This document shows positions 24,360-35,526 of a DNA stretch of 64,000 nt, one piece after another. A program made the position numbers and the translations under genes. The notes beneath the pieces are model-generated. The model was not told the origin of the DNA. It made no database searches and saw nothing but the letters and a program-made list of their open reading frames with translations. Source of the stretch: Rhodocollybia butyracea (taxonomy: Eukaryota > Basidiomycota > Agaricomycetes > Agaricales > Omphalotaceae); NCBI GenBank assembly GCA_015501585.1, contig JADNRY010000045.1:248001-312000 (forward strand), in the 5' to 3' direction. The first letter of the stretch is position 1. The number at the start of each line of letters is the position of its first letter.

Positions 24360-24960
24360 TTGTATCTGGTAATCTGCCGCAGCTACCACTCATATCTGGT
24401 AATCCACCACAGCTACCACTCATATCTGGTAATCTGCCACAGCTACCACTCATATCTGGTAATCTGCCACAGCTACCACTCATATCTGGTAATCCGCTGC
24501 AGCTACCACTCATATCTGGTAATCCGCCACAGCTACCACTCATATCTGGTAATCCGCTGCAGCTACCACTCATATCTGGTAATCCGCTGCAGCTACCACT
24601 CATATCTGGTAATCCGCCACAGCTACCACTCATATCTGGTAATCTGCCGCAGCTACCACTCATATCTGGTAATCCGCTGCAGCTACCACTCATATTTGGT
24701 AATCCGCTGCAGCTACCACTCATATCTGGTAATCCGCCACAGCTACCACTCATATCTGGTAATCCGCTGCAGCTACCACTCATATCTGGTAATCTGCCGC
24801 CACTCATATCTGGTAATCTGCCGCAGCTACCACTCATATCTGGTAATCCGCCACAGCTACCACTCATATCTGGTAATCCGCCACAGCTACCACTCATATC
24901 TGGTAATCCGCCGCGGCTACCACACATCTCTGGTAGTCTGCCACAGCTACCACATTGCAG
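24360..24960 (+). repeat. 30-bp minisatellite, about 20 units
   Basis: The unit is CATATCTGGTAATCCGCCGC followed by AGCTACCACT. Nearly all units are 30 bp; one (around 24781-24804) is 24 bp. Because the unit is a multiple of three, several frames on both strands stay open, for example ISGNPPQLPL repeats on plus and MSGSCGGLPD on minus. I regard these as by-products and not genes. Units differ almost only in a six-base window: CCGCCG, CTGCCG, CCGCTG, CCGCCA, CTGCCA or CCACCA. Confidence 0.92.
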
Positions 24961-25266
24961 TCACAAACTGACATTGAGTTCAAGGGGCTGTGCAGTGGCT
25001 GCCTCCCCTTGTGTGCGTTCCCCACTGTTGCGCAGATTGCTACAAGCACTGCTACCTTACATGCAAATATTGCCTTCAAGGCAACATGTAACCCATGTTC
25101 TTTCTCCTCCCGAGATAGCTAAAAGTCATATCATAATTTATTGGCATGCTTGTACGATTGTCGTATGAGATCATTACGTACGTGGGTTCTCGCTTCAAGT
25201 CCTTCAAAAGGGAACTTCCCCTTTCATTTCTTCTTATACCTTATTTTCACCCCCTCTCTTCTAGTC

Positions 25267-27081
25267 ATGTCTGACGATGAAGAAAACTTTTCTGACATCT
25301 CAGATGACCCCGAGTTTATACCATATGTGCTCCCAAGTGTAGAAAATGTGACAATGCATGATTTGCGTGAGGTGAGTGGCAACTGGCCATGTGTATTAAA
25401 AACACTTATCCAAATTTTTACTAGGCTCTTCAGATGGTCCAGGAGCAGAACCAGCAGGTTATCAGCCACAATTCGAAACTCCGTAACGAGAATGCCAACT
25501 TGAAGTCCGAACTTGCTCTTGCCAGACGAACAAAAACTGGCAGGAACTCTGCCATAGCCCATGACCCTCTTCTGAACGATGAACTAATCCGAAAGATGGC
25601 GAAAAAAATATGCCATTACTGTTTATCCGTGGCCAACCTCCGATCTTTTTACAAGCCCTCCAAAGGATAGTCTCGATCCCGAATGCCCTGAACGATTCAA
25701 GGATGTGAGTACATTTGAAGCCGGGCTTATAAAGGAACTCCATTGCTTTCTGGATGATCGGGAGCTCCGCGAGAGGGCTGCTAATTATGCGCCATTTCGA
25801 AAAGCGGTACATTGTTCTGTAAGCTATTGCTACAACGACTGATATTTCTCTTTCATAGTTCATTCACCAGGCCAAACAAGGTCGCACTGCAGCTGTCAGT
25901 ACCGTTCGTGGGTGTGCTCCTATGATCTTGGCTGAGGTCGACGTACCGGCCTCACTCCTACCTACTCAAGCCAATGACTTGCGCCGGAATTCAACCCTGC
26001 TCAAAAATCTACTTGAGTTTCCTGGCTCTCCCGCAGTTTCGCATCCTTTCTCGCCTATTTTTTATCCCAATCAAGTGCACGATAATACAAAGTTATTTAT
26101 GAATGAATTTCAAACAAAGGTATGGTATTTTACATGATAATAAGTACAATGTTGCTAATACTCCTTCTCTAGATCTTACGTGCAATTTTTTTTTGGCAAG
26201 CAGTCACTTTCTTCTGAACCTGAATCATTCAACTATGCAACTCACCTTGTGGGAATGCTATGGGGGGTTAAAACGGTAAACGACTCCAGCATCGCTTTAT
26301 CTGCAGTCTTGGTGAGTCCGATGTTTCTTAATACACTTACTGGCTAACATCCTTTGGCAGCTTCGCTTCCTACTATCGGAAGACACTGAATTCACCGCCG
26401 TTGGGAAGAACTCAAAGTTGAACTATAGGAACGACTTCATCTCTTACCGGAACTTCCTAAACGGCTCAAAAGGAACGCGTTACATTAGCCTTCTATATGC
26501 TTTCTACAACCAGCGTATTTTTGTCGGGATGCCTTCAGCGGCAACTGGCTCCTCCGTAACACAACAAGTTGACGCTGTAACTGAAGCACTTCTAGCAGTT
26601 AGGCTAGCAGAAGATGTACTTACACTAGGTGTGTGGCTTTGATAGACCCTAAATCATGATCGTGTTACTGATGTTCTGTTATGCTGCTACAGCTAGTCCT
26701 TCCGCTCGTATCATCGCTCCCAACATCTCTTCGAACATTACCCCTAATACTCCCAGTATTGCTTCCAATACCTCTAATATTGCTCATAACATCACTCCCG
26801 CTACTCGTAACATCGCCCCTGATCCTGATGCAGAACCGCATCTCCCACAACTTGAAGTCAACGAGATAGACACGGCAAGTAGTAACAACAATGAAGGGGT
26901 CCCTCCAGGTTCCAGCAATCTTCGCGCATCACGCAGTCAAGGGCCAGGACGAGGACAGAGTCGAGGTCGTGGAACTGGTCGAGGCCGTGGACGACCCGGG
27001 CCTACATCAACTGGCAACGAAGGAGAGGGAGAAGCTATTGCAGTAGAAACTCGTAAAACAAGATCCCGAAAAATAAAGTAG
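25267..27081 (+). pseudogene. DUF6698-like protein with coiled coil and RG-rich tail; two frameshifts
   Basis: The ATG at 25267 gives an acidic N-terminus (SDDEENFSDISDD), then a coiled coil (EQNQQVISHNSKLRNENANL). The conserved part has ITVYPWPTSDLF, ILRAIFFGKQSLSSE, LLRFLLSEDTEFTAVGKNSK, FISYRNFLNGSKGTRY and LLYAFYNQRIFVG. This resembles a domain I know as DUF6698, frequent in mushroom genomes beside mobile elements. The C-terminus is GRGTGRGRGRPG-rich and basic. Two single-base excesses break the frame: A7 at 25602-25608 (six expected) and T9 at 26186-26194 (eight expected). All other exons join well. Function is unknown; the RG-rich tail suggests nucleic-acid binding, as inference. It follows the Plavaka-type transposase on the same strand. 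Confidence 0.55.
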
Positions 27082-27780
27082 ATTTACATGCATCGGTAGT
27101 ACTCTATTTACACACTGTACATATCATTGACGCGTCAAATCCACCTGTATATACTTGAAAATGCTAAACTGTTTGCGAAAACTCACGTGAGATTTTACTC
27201 CTTGTCCCCGTCCATCCATCTACTCCCAACACGGCCTAAATACCTAACATCCCTTACCTGGACTTGAACACCCTCTCCACAACGATAAAATTGACACTAT
27301 CCGGAATTGAGCTTACGCTCAACCCCATGGGTGTAATCTCTATTTCTTTTGGTGCTTGATTTTCGTTTGTGAGTGGAGGAACAATTGTTCTTCTGCTCTA
27401 CAGGTCCCAAGGAATCACCATCATCTACCCACCGCGTAACTGGCAAACCAGCAAGACCGTAAACAAGCTCGCGGCGCGTTTAATTAAACTTCCAATCTCT
27501 GTGAAGTCCTCTGAGGTCAAGCGCCGGTTTACGACCGTTATCCTTGTCCTTACTCGCCCCGGTCTCGGTACGTCCACCATTATCACTCGGACATTCCAAT
27601 TTACTCACATATCTCACGTTTGCTCAGGCTTTTGATGTCGGGCTCGCGACATCAAAAGCTCAGACAAACAACAACAATCCATCTTGCTTTTTCTCTACCA
27701 TCACTCGGACTTGCCAACGCTTTTCTCTTTTCTCCGAAACGGACATCCTGTTCAAGGCAGAATGATCATTAGACTTCCGT
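27082..27780. other. Intergenic, no clear gene
   Basis: Open pieces occur (27369-27635), but no family is recognised. It leads into the casein-kinase-like relic. Confidence 0.3.
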
Positions 27781-27784
27781 ACAG

Positions 27785-28600
27785 ACGGGAAGTTCAACGT
27801 TCAGGCTTGGGGAAGAGATTGGCTCGGGCTTCTTGGTGCGTATCACTTATCGTTTCCGCTGAGAGCCTTATCTGATCAGTCTCTGGCCTTCACAGAACAT
27901 CGGTCTAAGGAGAAGAGGTCACCAGTAACACGCACAGCTCGAACGCGTATCCCAAGCTTCCTGGGCATACGTTGGCGATGTCAAAATTCCTTCTGTTTGT
28001 TAGTTCCTCCGCCCACGGCTCAAATTCGAATCCTAACTTTACAACACGCTCGCTCGTGGCATCAGCGCTCCTTTCACTCGTTAGTCCCACCACTCACAGC
28101 TCGAATACGAATCTAAACCCTTGCCTGTGGCATCAGTGTACCTTTCGCTCGATTGAACAAGGCGCTCGCTGTTGCACTTGCGCTCCCAGCACCTTCAGCA
28201 GCTCGAATACGGATTCAAAATTTACAAGACGCTCGCTAGTAGCGCGTTCTGTTCTTTTTTTTTAGACCCAGTACACACCCCGAAGACCTCTTCAACTTCT
28301 GCAACAGCCAGACTGGCTTGTGGGTTATTTTTCTTTCGAACAACTAACCAGGTGCTCACATTGAACCAGATTCGTGTCGAATATGTTCATTCCCGCAACT
28401 TCATCTGCCGCAACGTTGAAATACATCCGCGCTCTTCACTTCAATGACAAACCCGACTATTTGTACCTTCGAGAGCTCTTTCGTGGCCTTTTCGTTCGCC
28501 AGGTAAGCTCGACTGGCTTCTTTTACTTCTTTTATCTGATGTTGGCTTTGCACTCTAGGTGCGCTCCTGTTATCAGCGACGTTTTACATTTTCAATTTGC
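27785..28600 (+). pseudogene. Casein-kinase-1-like relic with iterated motif
   Basis: Near 27800 a piece reads RLGEEIGSGFL, like the glycine loop of CK1. Three or four degenerate versions of the CK1 segment QLEYE.K.Y..LA follow between about 27930 and 28240, the best being QLEYGFKIYKTLAS near 28200. At 28380-28500 a piece reads LKYIRALHFNDKPDYLYLRE followed by LFRGLFVRQ. This is the conserved end of the CK1 kinase domain (human form: RSLRFDDKPDYSYLRQLFR). The catalytic core (HRD, DFG) was not found. It is a dead fragment or a rearranged set of exons. Confidence 0.5.
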
Positions 28601-28790
28601 CGCTCTTTCGTTGAAGTTTCTTCGTCATGATTATCCATCGCCAGTGCCCGTCGCGCTACTCGCAGACTTGTGGCTCTGATCATCCTCCCTCAATCCATTT
28701 ACCTAGCTTATACTATTAGTATCTCTTATGCTATTATAATCCAACTAACAGTCAGTATGTCATATTAACCCAGGCCCCTCCAATAAGTAT

Positions 28791-28882
28791 GCCTATATGG
28801 TGTAGTGGTAGCTATGCCGTGTATTTGTACTATAAGCGCCCCCTAAGCTGAAGGCTTAGGGTTCGATTTCGAAAGCCCCCTA
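28791..28882 (+). tRNA. Degenerate tRNA-like sequence
   Basis: A-box-like TGGTGTAGTGG and B-box-like GGTTCGATTTC lie about 60 bases apart, as in Glu/Gly tRNAs. The T stem does not pair, the acceptor arms do not match, and no anticodon arm can be set. Likely a pseudogene or part of a tRNA-derived repeat. Confidence 0.3.
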
Positions 28883-28902
28883 CCCCCCTTTTCCTACTAA
28901 TT

Positions 28903-29050
28903 ACTGAGACTACCACTACTATGTACTACTACTACTACTACTATTATTGAACAATCATTAGACTACTATGTACTACTATTACTACTACTACTACTATTGA
29001 GCGATAGTTAGACTACTACTACTACTATTATTGAACGATCATTAATGAAC
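28903..29050 (+). repeat. ACT trinucleotide microsatellites
   Basis: Runs of ACT/ATT triplets are interrupted by a repeated phrase close to ATTATTGAACGATCATTA, which occurs three times in 140 bp. This indicates a higher-order repeat of about 55 bp. Confidence 0.8.
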
Positions 29051-29690
29051 CAACTGTACTAACTTAACTACCATACCAAAGTAACTAATGCGCATTAACG
29101 AGTTGTACTAACGACCTAGGAACTTGTAGTAACTACATAACTAAGCAAGTAGTAACTCGTCTACAACAAGTACTATAGGTTCATTACATTTTTAATGACC
29201 TACTTATAAAGGGGTTTATTAGCGATTGTAAGGGGTTTATGAGCCACTTTCAACGACCCTAGCGCTTATAATTTCGGCGTTCCGCTTTTAAGTACTTATA
29301 ATCCCGCCGGCCCGCTTTTCAGTGCTCATAATCCCGGCGGATCATGAATTTCAAGTCATCTTGATTGCCGCTCATAAGCGGCATTCTGATTATGGGGTTT
29401 ATGAGTGCTGCCGGCCGGTTACGGGCGAAAATCGGACTTTCCGACAAACCGTAATGGAAGCTTCATGCGCTCAACGTAATCAAGATACAACGGCTCCAGA
29501 TACAAGCTCGTTCGCACAATGTAGAAGGTCAAGAGATTTGCGCTTTGAACTGCTTCGACTAATAGAAGTTCGTGGCTAGGGGATGACAGAACAGTAAAGT
29601 AAGCGCCTCCCAGCTCGTGATTGCAAGGCAAATGTTCTGATTAAATTTTCATTGGAATGGGATCGGATCCAAGTCCTCTTTGGACGGTCC
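29051..29690. other. Repeat-like intergenic sequence
   Basis: At 29255-29345 the phrase TTATAATCCCGCCGG followed by CCCGCTTTT recurs three times with changes. A palindrome-like GCCGCTCATAAGCGGC lies at 29369. They look like subterminal repeats of a DNA transposon. No gene seen. Confidence 0.4.
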
Positions 29691-29739
29691 CTCTCTAAGT
29701 ATAAACATTCATATCGACACGCTTACACCCATCACAACC

Positions 29740-31867
29740 GTTCACTCTCCTTCATCCAAATACTCGTCGCTCTCCCACGCCTCAAGCCCAACTGCTACTT
29801 CTTGTCTTGCGCGTCGTGAGAGGGAGGCGAGATCGATCTAGAGAGTGTCATCGGTTAGATATACGCGGAAGATGATGGAGGGAGAAATATAAATGGAGGG
29901 GAGGAGGGAAGACAAGGGAGAATTACAGGAGATGAGACTGAAGAGGAAACGGAAAGAGAGAGGAATGTAGAAGGGAGAGGGACGGTATGGGGAGAGAAGA
30001 CCTACATGCAAGTAAATGCGATACTGGTTCATCTATCCTCAGTCCTGATCTTTATCGCATTGGATGCTCCTTCATTGCCAACATCGGTGAGAGCGAGATG
30101 ACAGTGCGTCAGCATATTCTTTGTACTGTGTTCCATTGCAAGTCCGAGCAGTGTATAATTAGCTTTAAGCACCACCCTTGCGATCTCTCGCAAATCGTAG
30201 CCCAGAGTACGGGACTCCCATCGAGGAGGATGATCCAAGAGGCTATGGACCTGATGAGCCACCTCCTTCATTGTCTTATGCATCTGAAATTGCGAGGTGA
30301 CAAGCCTCGAAACGATGCTATCTATTTCTACCTCTTGCACATTGATTACCCTAAATTTGACTATTCGTTCCAAATCTTCACGAGAAAGACGAAGGAAGAA
30401 GTCAATTGCCTGGAGGATTTCTTGGATTGTTTTCGTTTCTTGACTGATCGCGACCAACGGTTGTCGGATCATTTGGTCCCCGTACCTGAAGCACAAATAG
30501 TCCAAGTCACGAAGATATGACACGGTTTCAAGAGGGCTGTCCCAGTTAACAGAAGGAAATTTAGACTCGTCCAGATTTCTGAGCAGGTAACCCGGCCAAC
30601 GACGGGATAACTCGTAGTAGTAGATATAGTATCCAAAAGCTAACATATATAGAATTGCTATTTAGTAAGCATTGAACGCAAAACAAGTGAGACGAGTGCT
30701 CACCACCAAATCCAGCCACTAGACCCCATGGAATCTCTCTCTTTCGCCAATTTACACTTCTTCTACGAAAAGTGGTGTACTCTTGAGCTCCAACATGGCG
30801 GAAAGAAAATGCGCAATGTGTTTTATACAAGGCAAAGCCACCTGAATGCCTAGAATTGCTCCTCGATGGAGCCAATGAGCAGAAGGAGGACTGCTTAGCG
30901 AGTTTAGATGATATATTGTGAGAGTTGAAATGTGAGCTGATCAACCCGGTTCGAACATAACGGAGGAGATACCATGAAGCCTTGGGACCCCAGTTCCCGA
31001 GCATGGGTAAAGACAGAGGTATGCAGAGATTAAGTGTGCACGTGACCCCAGCGCTTCAAACTCCGAGATAAGCCCTATCTAATCTTATCAAGTCATTGAC
31101 TCGCTCTCCGTGCGCTCCCTACTACATTGTTTATAGTAACAGGAAGCCTTCGGGCCCCAGTTCCCGAACATGGGTACAAAAGACAATGAAAGCACGTGTT
31201 CCACTCTAGCGCTTTTGCGATAAATAGTATTAATTTTTTTTCTTCGATGATTACGCTTATCATCTCGATGACACTTTGCTTTGCTTGAGGAGCGAACGTC
31301 TTCACCTCTAGCGTAATCGTGGATCTTTCCGGAATACGCGACAAGTTATGCACTGAGTCTGGCCCTGCGTCTGTCCAGCCAGATGAAGTTATGAATATTC
31401 GCCAAAATGTCGAACGCGATCTGCAGGATTACGACATGGAAATTCAACGTCTAGAGTCTCGGAGGATTCTTTTGGAAGCGCAAAGGGATAATCTGAAGCA
31501 GTATGCGTCCGAAGTCCACTCACTGCTCTCACCAGTTTGCGAAGTTCCGGACGAGATCTTGCAATGCATCTTCGATGATTGCTATGATACAAACAACTTT
31601 GGAGTTGATGATCCCGGAGAGACAGTGCCCTTCACGCACATACTTCACAGGCTCTCAGAAATAGACCTGCTATGGCTATCAGCTCTGTTTGCACGCGCTT
31701 GCGCAGGAATGCGCTCTCCATGCCTGCACTGTGGTCTCGGATAACATTGCGGTGGGAAATATAGGATGATGATAGTTACCGCAAAAATGACCATTTAAAA
31801 CTCTTCGCCCTCTTGTCTAAGGTCCTCGAGCGGTCCCAACAATGGCCGATGACGATCAGCCTTTCAA
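29740..31867. repeat. Segmental duplication unit M1
   Basis: Homologous to 36640-38050 (M2) and 38380-41442 (M3). Shared parts are the block with TGTCTTGCGCGTCGTGAG and the GGAGGGAG tract, a minus-strand gene of about 300 codons and, in M1 and M3, a divergent plus-strand F-box gene. M1 ends by fusion to a different repeat at about 31867. Confidence 0.75.
30029..31004 (-). CDS. Possible mitochondrial membrane protein, copy 1
   Basis: Two exons, 31004-30704 and 30639-30029, join in frame across GTGAGC...GTTAG to give 303 residues. The first 75 residues are rich in Ser, Arg and His with almost no acidic residues, like a mitochondrial presequence. A hydrophobic helix spans the splice site (WGLVAGFGAFGYYIYYYELS). 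The C-terminal 190 residues are soluble and helical (LRLSREDLERIVKF, QMHKTMKEVAHQVHSLL) with a conserved DHPPRWESRTLGYDLR. I do not recognise the family. Targeting is inferred from composition only. It is divergent from an F-box gene about 300 bp away. Confidence 0.6.
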
Positions 31868-31869
31868 TC
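31267..31869 (+). pseudogene. Truncated F-box gene, copy 1
   Basis: It matches the F-box gene at 39731 closely: an N-terminal coiled coil (NVERDLQDYDMEIQRLESRR) and the F-box start VPDEILQCIFDDCYD. It is broken by a TGA seven codons after the equivalent ATG (TTTGCTTGA; Cys in the paralogue), by a rearranged segment after GETVPF, and by a junction at about 31867 where F-box sequence stops and the upstream block of the 7TM unit begins. The leucine-rich part is missing. Confidence 0.75.
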
Positions 31870-32532
31870 GCTGAAACCTTTCCACATAAATTCTCGTTGG
31901 TCCCCACCCCCTAGTCTTTGACCATACATCTAGTTACATACGGTATAAGAAACCCCTACTTTATCGCGATCGCTAGTATCCCACTTAATTTAACGTTAAC
32001 CAGCGTCAGCGCTGGGTGTGCTCCAAGTTCCCCGAACCACCTCCGTTCACTTGGATGTCCACCTCATCACCACCCATTACGCAGGACTAGAATTACAACG
32101 AAGGCTGAACTTCCAGCCCTCGCTTTGTGCCTACGTCAGCGCCGATGGTGCCATCGTTTGCGTACTTACCACATATTGGAGAGCTCCACTCCCCTGAAAG
32201 CTATCCTGCGTCGCATTATGCACACTTGTCAGCACTGCCATTGTGGTACCTTTCTCGTCCCCTAGTTTCAATTTCGCGTCTTGGAACAGTCACAATATCA
32301 AGCTGGTTATTCTCTTAGCGAATACCCTGAGTTGAAGTGCTCTGTGGATGGCAGAGTAAGGACTGAGCTAATTTGGGTCGAAATTTCGCGGAGGCATGTT
32401 TATAGAGCATTTCAAGTTAATTTCAAGGGTTGAAGACTTGAAAGTTTGACTAGCCCTACAGTAGTACACAGCATGACTTTACATATGGGAATCATAGATG
32501 CAGATGTCAGCACATGCCACATATATATCTTA

Positions 32533-32997
32533 GGCTCTGTTCAGTAGCAAGTTCACCCTGAACTCAACGTGAACTTCAAGTTTCAAATTCCTATAATAAG
32601 TAAAGTCGAAACCTCGTCTGATGTGATTTTGATGTGACGCTATGTCTTGTAACTAGATGTAATAATTGTGACCAGACGCGCAGAGCCCCGCACGCGTACT
32701 CTTTTTCTTTCCTCATGGCTTATAAAACAGAAGAGGGAGTTGCTGGCAGTCTACATACATCATTGAACGATCAGAAAACGCGTCAACGGGCATCCACAAA
32801 GCCCAAAATCCGGTGGGCAGCGCGGTGGTATGCTAGCAGTGGCTTTCTTATCGATTGCACGCGTTAGCGCGCAGTGGTAAGGTGACCGGCGACTGAGGTC
32901 CGGATTGTCACTCATATGATTTCAAATATCGTATATGGAAATATGAAACTTGAGGTTCACGTTCGAGTTCAGGGTGATCTCGCTACTGAACAGAGCC
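32533..32997. mobile_element. Tourist/PIF-Harbinger-like MITE 1
   Basis: The 465-bp element begins GGCTCTGTTCAGTAGC and ends with the inverted complement GCTACTGAACAGAGCC; terminal inverted repeats extend about 55 bp with few mismatches. It is flanked by TTA on both sides (32530-32532 and 32998-33000). The paralogous units D2 (about 44170) and D3 (about 50213) have a single TTA at this point followed by TGGCAGA(C/T)AGGAGTAA, the empty site. It has no transposase frame. A TTA duplication is typical of the PIF/Harbinger superfamily. Confidence 0.88.
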
Positions 32998-33611
32998 TTA
33001 TGTGACAGGAGTAATGGGACAATCCTAAGCCCTGAAGTTGAAAAAACTCACCTCAAACACTGGCCTGCCCGAATGGACCAACGAACGAACTATATAACAC
33101 TGAGTAATCAAAAATCAAGAAATCCGACAGTGTTCCAGGCTCTGTGCATTTGGGCCAACATTGAACTGATCTTCTAAGGTGAGATAGATATCACAATGTA
33201 GACAACAATTTCATGAAGTTCCTCACCACCAATCCTAGCCAGGCGTGGTATGCGTTGAGTTCGGGAATCGGACGTTGATAAGGATTTTCACTCTACGTAA
33301 GTAGGACTATCAGTCCATCATCCGATTCATTCCTGGAAGGAATTTATTACACGGCATGAACATCCTGGAATCGGGGATGGCCGCTGCCACGGTAGTACAA
33401 TTGTAATTTATTGAGAATTTAGGTTCAGCTAATACTCAAATTATGTACTAAGGTGTACTAAGTATTGCGTTCCTCATTTATAGCTCCGGCGTACTCAATA
33501 CTATCCAGGGCTCTCAATGCTATCAGCGCTTAGATGCCGCGTAATAAAATCTTCCTTCCTTCCCAATTCCTTCCTTTCTTTCCACAACATCGATGCCGTT
33601 GCATCCCACTC

Positions 33612-35464
33612 ATGAACATCGTAAACTTAACCACTTTCCAAATACAAAACCTGCATGAATGCATCACTAATGGGCGCATGGGTCAAGTAAGTATCTTTTC
33701 TTTACGGTCAAGAACGAGGCTTCTAAAGTTACTTTGTTCAAATTCAGGGTATAATCTGTGAGCATCTCCTATGGTTTTCCGATGGCTGGCACTTCAACTT
33801 GATTTTTTCATGTAGATGCCAGTGCAACGCTGCTGGTGAGTTTTTCCACTGATCGAAGATTCTTCAGCATCTGACTCAATAAGTACTTAGTTGTATGACT
33901 ATTGCTTGACTGTTTGTGATGAGGTGTGTACCAGAATGCCTCAAATACCGAGGCTGCTTTGTAGTGATGTTTTCTGTTTAAACTAGGCGAGATATATCTG
34001 GAGGCGACCGATGTCCATAAGCTCTAGTGCTTTTATAATTGCTCGATATGGCGCCTTGGCTGAAATTATCCTCTTCGTCGTACCTGTGAGTGAAGATTTT
34101 CCTCTGCATATATGCCTTTTAACCCTTCCTCTACCGCCCCTCTGCTCAAATTCTTGGACATATAGAAGTTGTGTGGGCCTGCCAGTGTGGAGATTAACCT
34201 GCAGACTGTAGCTGGCAGTAAGTGCCTATGTTTGAAATTCTAACGTCAACTTGGGACCCGTGTTGACTTCCATAGTACTACGATTGCTTTCGATCTTTGC
34301 ATCTGAATGTATGAATCTGGCCTTATCGTTAGATGTTCAAGTCAAGCTAATTTCGAGCACTTAGTTATTGTAGCTGTCAGAACCTGGGCTATATGGAACA
34401 GAAGCCGTAGGATTTTAATAGGCTTGACTATATTTTCTCTGGTGTGTGTTTAGCTTATACCCGAAGACCGTTCCATTGAGATGAATCCTCAACTTGAAGG
34501 CTACAATGATCCCTACTGCAGTCATAATTGGCGAACGCATAGCCTTGAATCGTGGTAGGGCCCGGGTTTCTTTCACTTCGTACCGTTTAGAAAGATTCAT
34601 TATTCACAGTTGTGCCTTTGGCGATTCCGAAGTTTGGGGAGATCTGCAGTCTAACCATCGGGGACATCACTGCAAAGTTTATTGTACCTTATATTGTGGT
34701 CATCTTCTACGAATGTGGTATGTTTCACTTTGTAGCTTCAAGTTCTCCGGGCGATGATATTCGTTTCTCGTCTTCAGTAAACTTGACCCTCACCTTGATA
34801 CAAATAGTCAGATGGCGCAGAACCATTCCAGAAAATGTACGTGCACCTATTATCGATACCCTTTGGAGAGACGGTAAGTGTTCTGCGGACTCATTAGGGT
34901 AGAATACTTACTTTCTTATTAGGTATCATGCACTTTCTACTCATGTTGGGTTCGTATTTTCACAGTGACAAGCTCTTTGTAGCTCATGCGGCAGGGTTTA
35001 TTGTAGTTTTAGGGCTAATGAATACTGGAATTGTGCTACAGCAAGTAAAGTTGTTTAAATTTTGATCTCACACAAGAAAATCTGACTTGCACGCCCATCA
35101 GGTTCCTCAAGTACGTTCTGGAGGTTCTCAGTATGTCGCTTTCAGAGCAAGAAGAATATTCTCTCAACTTGCGCGTATAGACTGCAAGCAGTATTCCAAA
35201 GTATCCTCTCTACTCGAAGCGTTCTGGTAAGCCCCGATAACGATATTCTAAAATCCTACCCTCTTACTTTGCTGTGTTACGCGTTCTCAGCATCTTGCCA
35301 GATCGAGAGACTCCAGAGATATCACTGCGCCTGGATGTTCGGTATACCAGTCTAGCGGCGGGATCCAGTTTACGAGCGTATATGGCGACTGTAGCGCGAG
35401 TGAACCGCGAATCCGGACCGCGTCAGTAACTGTGTCTGGAAGGGAATTGGCCATTCGGTCATGA
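33612..35464 (+). CDS. DUF6533-like 7TM protein, copy 1
   Basis: Many short exons. Exon 1 encodes MNIVNLTTFQIQNLHECITN and ends in GTAAGT. Then come ASATLLLYDYCLTVCDEARY and IWRRPMSISSSAFIIARYGA, the signature I associate with DUF6533, a large mushroom family of seven-helix membrane proteins with receptor-like topology. Later exons give VRTWAIWNRSRRILIGLTIF, ATMIPTAVIIGERIAL, VPLAIPKFGEICSLTIGD, LTLIQIVRWRRTIPENVRAP and LLMLGSYFHSDKLF. The end at 35464 is the stop in the frame LARSRDSRDITAP and is approximate. No ligand is known. Nearly identical copies lie at 44729 and 50944. Confidence 0.6.
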
Positions 35465-35526
35465 TTTCAGGTGATACTCCCGTGCTAAATGCCCCTCAAC
35501 GTCCGATCGTGAACCTCCAATCATAT

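Noticed and set aside
24360..24960. CRISPR-like array
   Set aside because: Units are contiguous with no unique spacers and the context is eukaryotic; it is a minisatellite.
24319..25168. Long open frames through the minisatellite on both strands (decapeptide repeats)
   Set aside because: The repeat unit is 30 bp, so frames stay open by arithmetic on both strands. There is no promoter, intron or domain evidence.
31319..31744. F-box copy 1 as a complete short gene starting at GTG
   Set aside because: The start would be GTG and the homologous ATG frame has a stop after seven codons. The 3' part is missing, so it was called a pseudogene.
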